From Candidatus Hodarchaeota archaeon (lineage in GTDB: Archaea; Asgardarchaeota; Heimdallarchaeia; Hodarchaeales; YT1-057), in the NCBI GenBank assembly GCA_016839955.1, contig JAEOTI010000480.1:1-6367 (forward strand): DNA of 6,367 nt, written 5' to 3'. The position numbers and the translations under genes are program-made. The first letter of the stretch is position 1, and every line of letters begins with the position of its first letter. The notes below the pieces were generated by a model. It saw only the letters and a program-made list of their open reading frames with translations, was not told the origin of the DNA and searched no databases. Positions 6,169 through 6,367 of this stretch are shown here, one piece after another.

Positions 6169-6367
6169 ATGAAGATCCTGCACACAGCGGATTTACACTT
6201 ACAAGAGAAGAATCCAGAAACAATGAAAACCTTAGGATTGATACTTGATCTCGCAAAAAATCAAAATGTAGATCTTTTAACAATAGCTGGAGACTTATTT
6301 GACTCCCCACAAGATGCGGAGAATTTAAGAACCAGAATCAGACGATTATTCAGTAATCTCGATTTTC
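6169..6367 (+). CDS. Mre11/SbcD-type metallophosphoesterase, N-terminal part (runs off the window)
   Basis: The first 66 residues are present and begin MKILHTADLHLQEKNPETM. Two calcineurin-like phosphoesterase motifs are visible: D8-L-H10 (motif I, DxH) and G41-D42-L-F-D45 (motif II, GDxxD) within LLTIAGDLFDSP. The HTADLHL opening is typical of the Mre11/SbcD/YhaO DNA-repair exonuclease group, which binds two Mn(II) ions and resects or opens DNA ends together with a Rad50/SbcC ATPase. The glycine that often follows the motif-I histidine (DxHLG) is absent, and the loop to the first helix is short, so it may belong to a side branch rather than canonical Mre11. The later motifs (GNHD, GHxH) and the partner gene lie beyond the window. 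Its moderate GC content (23 of 60 at 6181-6240) lies between the McrBC and OLD genes. Confidence 0.8.
   Translation, partial: MKILHTADLHLQEKNPETMKTLGLILDLAKNQNVDLLTIAGDLFDSPQDAENLRTRIRRLFSNLDF

Noticed and set aside
6104..6310. Minus-strand 68-residue ORF
   Set aside because: It is antisense to the Mre11-like coding sequence and its TATA/leader region, so it is a shadow.
1..6367. CRISPR array, tRNA or rRNA gene, or insertion sequence ends
   Set aside because: No regularly spaced repeat, cloverleaf-like sequence, ribosomal RNA core or transposase motif was seen on reading both strands.

Overview
The window looks like a defence and DNA-processing island, most likely from an archaeon. The case for archaea rests on the right-hand intergenic region. 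There, TATA-like boxes lie upstream of both divergent genes at archaeal TATA/TSS spacing, and one of them leaves almost no leader before the ATG. Good Shine-Dalgarno sequences precede other genes. No protein in the window identifies a lineage, so the domain call is moderate (about 0.6) and I do not name a phylum.

Layout, left to right. Positions 1-134 (+) hold the 3' end of an unrecognised gene. It converges, across a 20-base gap, on a run of minus-strand genes read from right to left: an OLD-family ATPase/TOPRIM nuclease (4111-5817), a 37-residue Cys4 zinc-ribbon protein (3966-4079), an uncertain 65-residue ORF (3728-3925), an EVE-AAA+ McrB-type motor (1590-3641) and a McrC-like PD-(D/E)XK nuclease (155-1558). 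A divergent intergenic region of about 350 bases (5821-6168) separates the OLD gene from the 5' end of a plus-strand Mre11/SbcD-type phosphoesterase gene, which runs off the window at 6367.

How the genes work together. The EVE-McrB and McrC-like pair has the architecture of a type IV, modification-dependent restriction system. The EVE domain should read a modified base, the AAA+ ring should translocate or remodel DNA, and the PD-(D/E)XK protein should cut. The OLD protein is a separate nuclease with complete ABC-type ATPase motifs and TOPRIM residues. No UvrD-type helicase lies beside it, so it is not a canonical Gabija pair; its immediate partner, if any, would be the tiny zinc ribbon. The Mre11-like gene probably begins a double-strand-break processing operon with a Rad50/SbcC-like ATPase outside the window.

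Base composition, hand-counted on single 60-base lines, is uneven: about 52% GC at 1-60, 25% at 661-720 and 30% at 2521-2580 (the McrBC genes), 43-47% in the OLD gene and 38% in the Mre11-like gene. The McrBC pair therefore looks like a separately acquired, AT-rich module.
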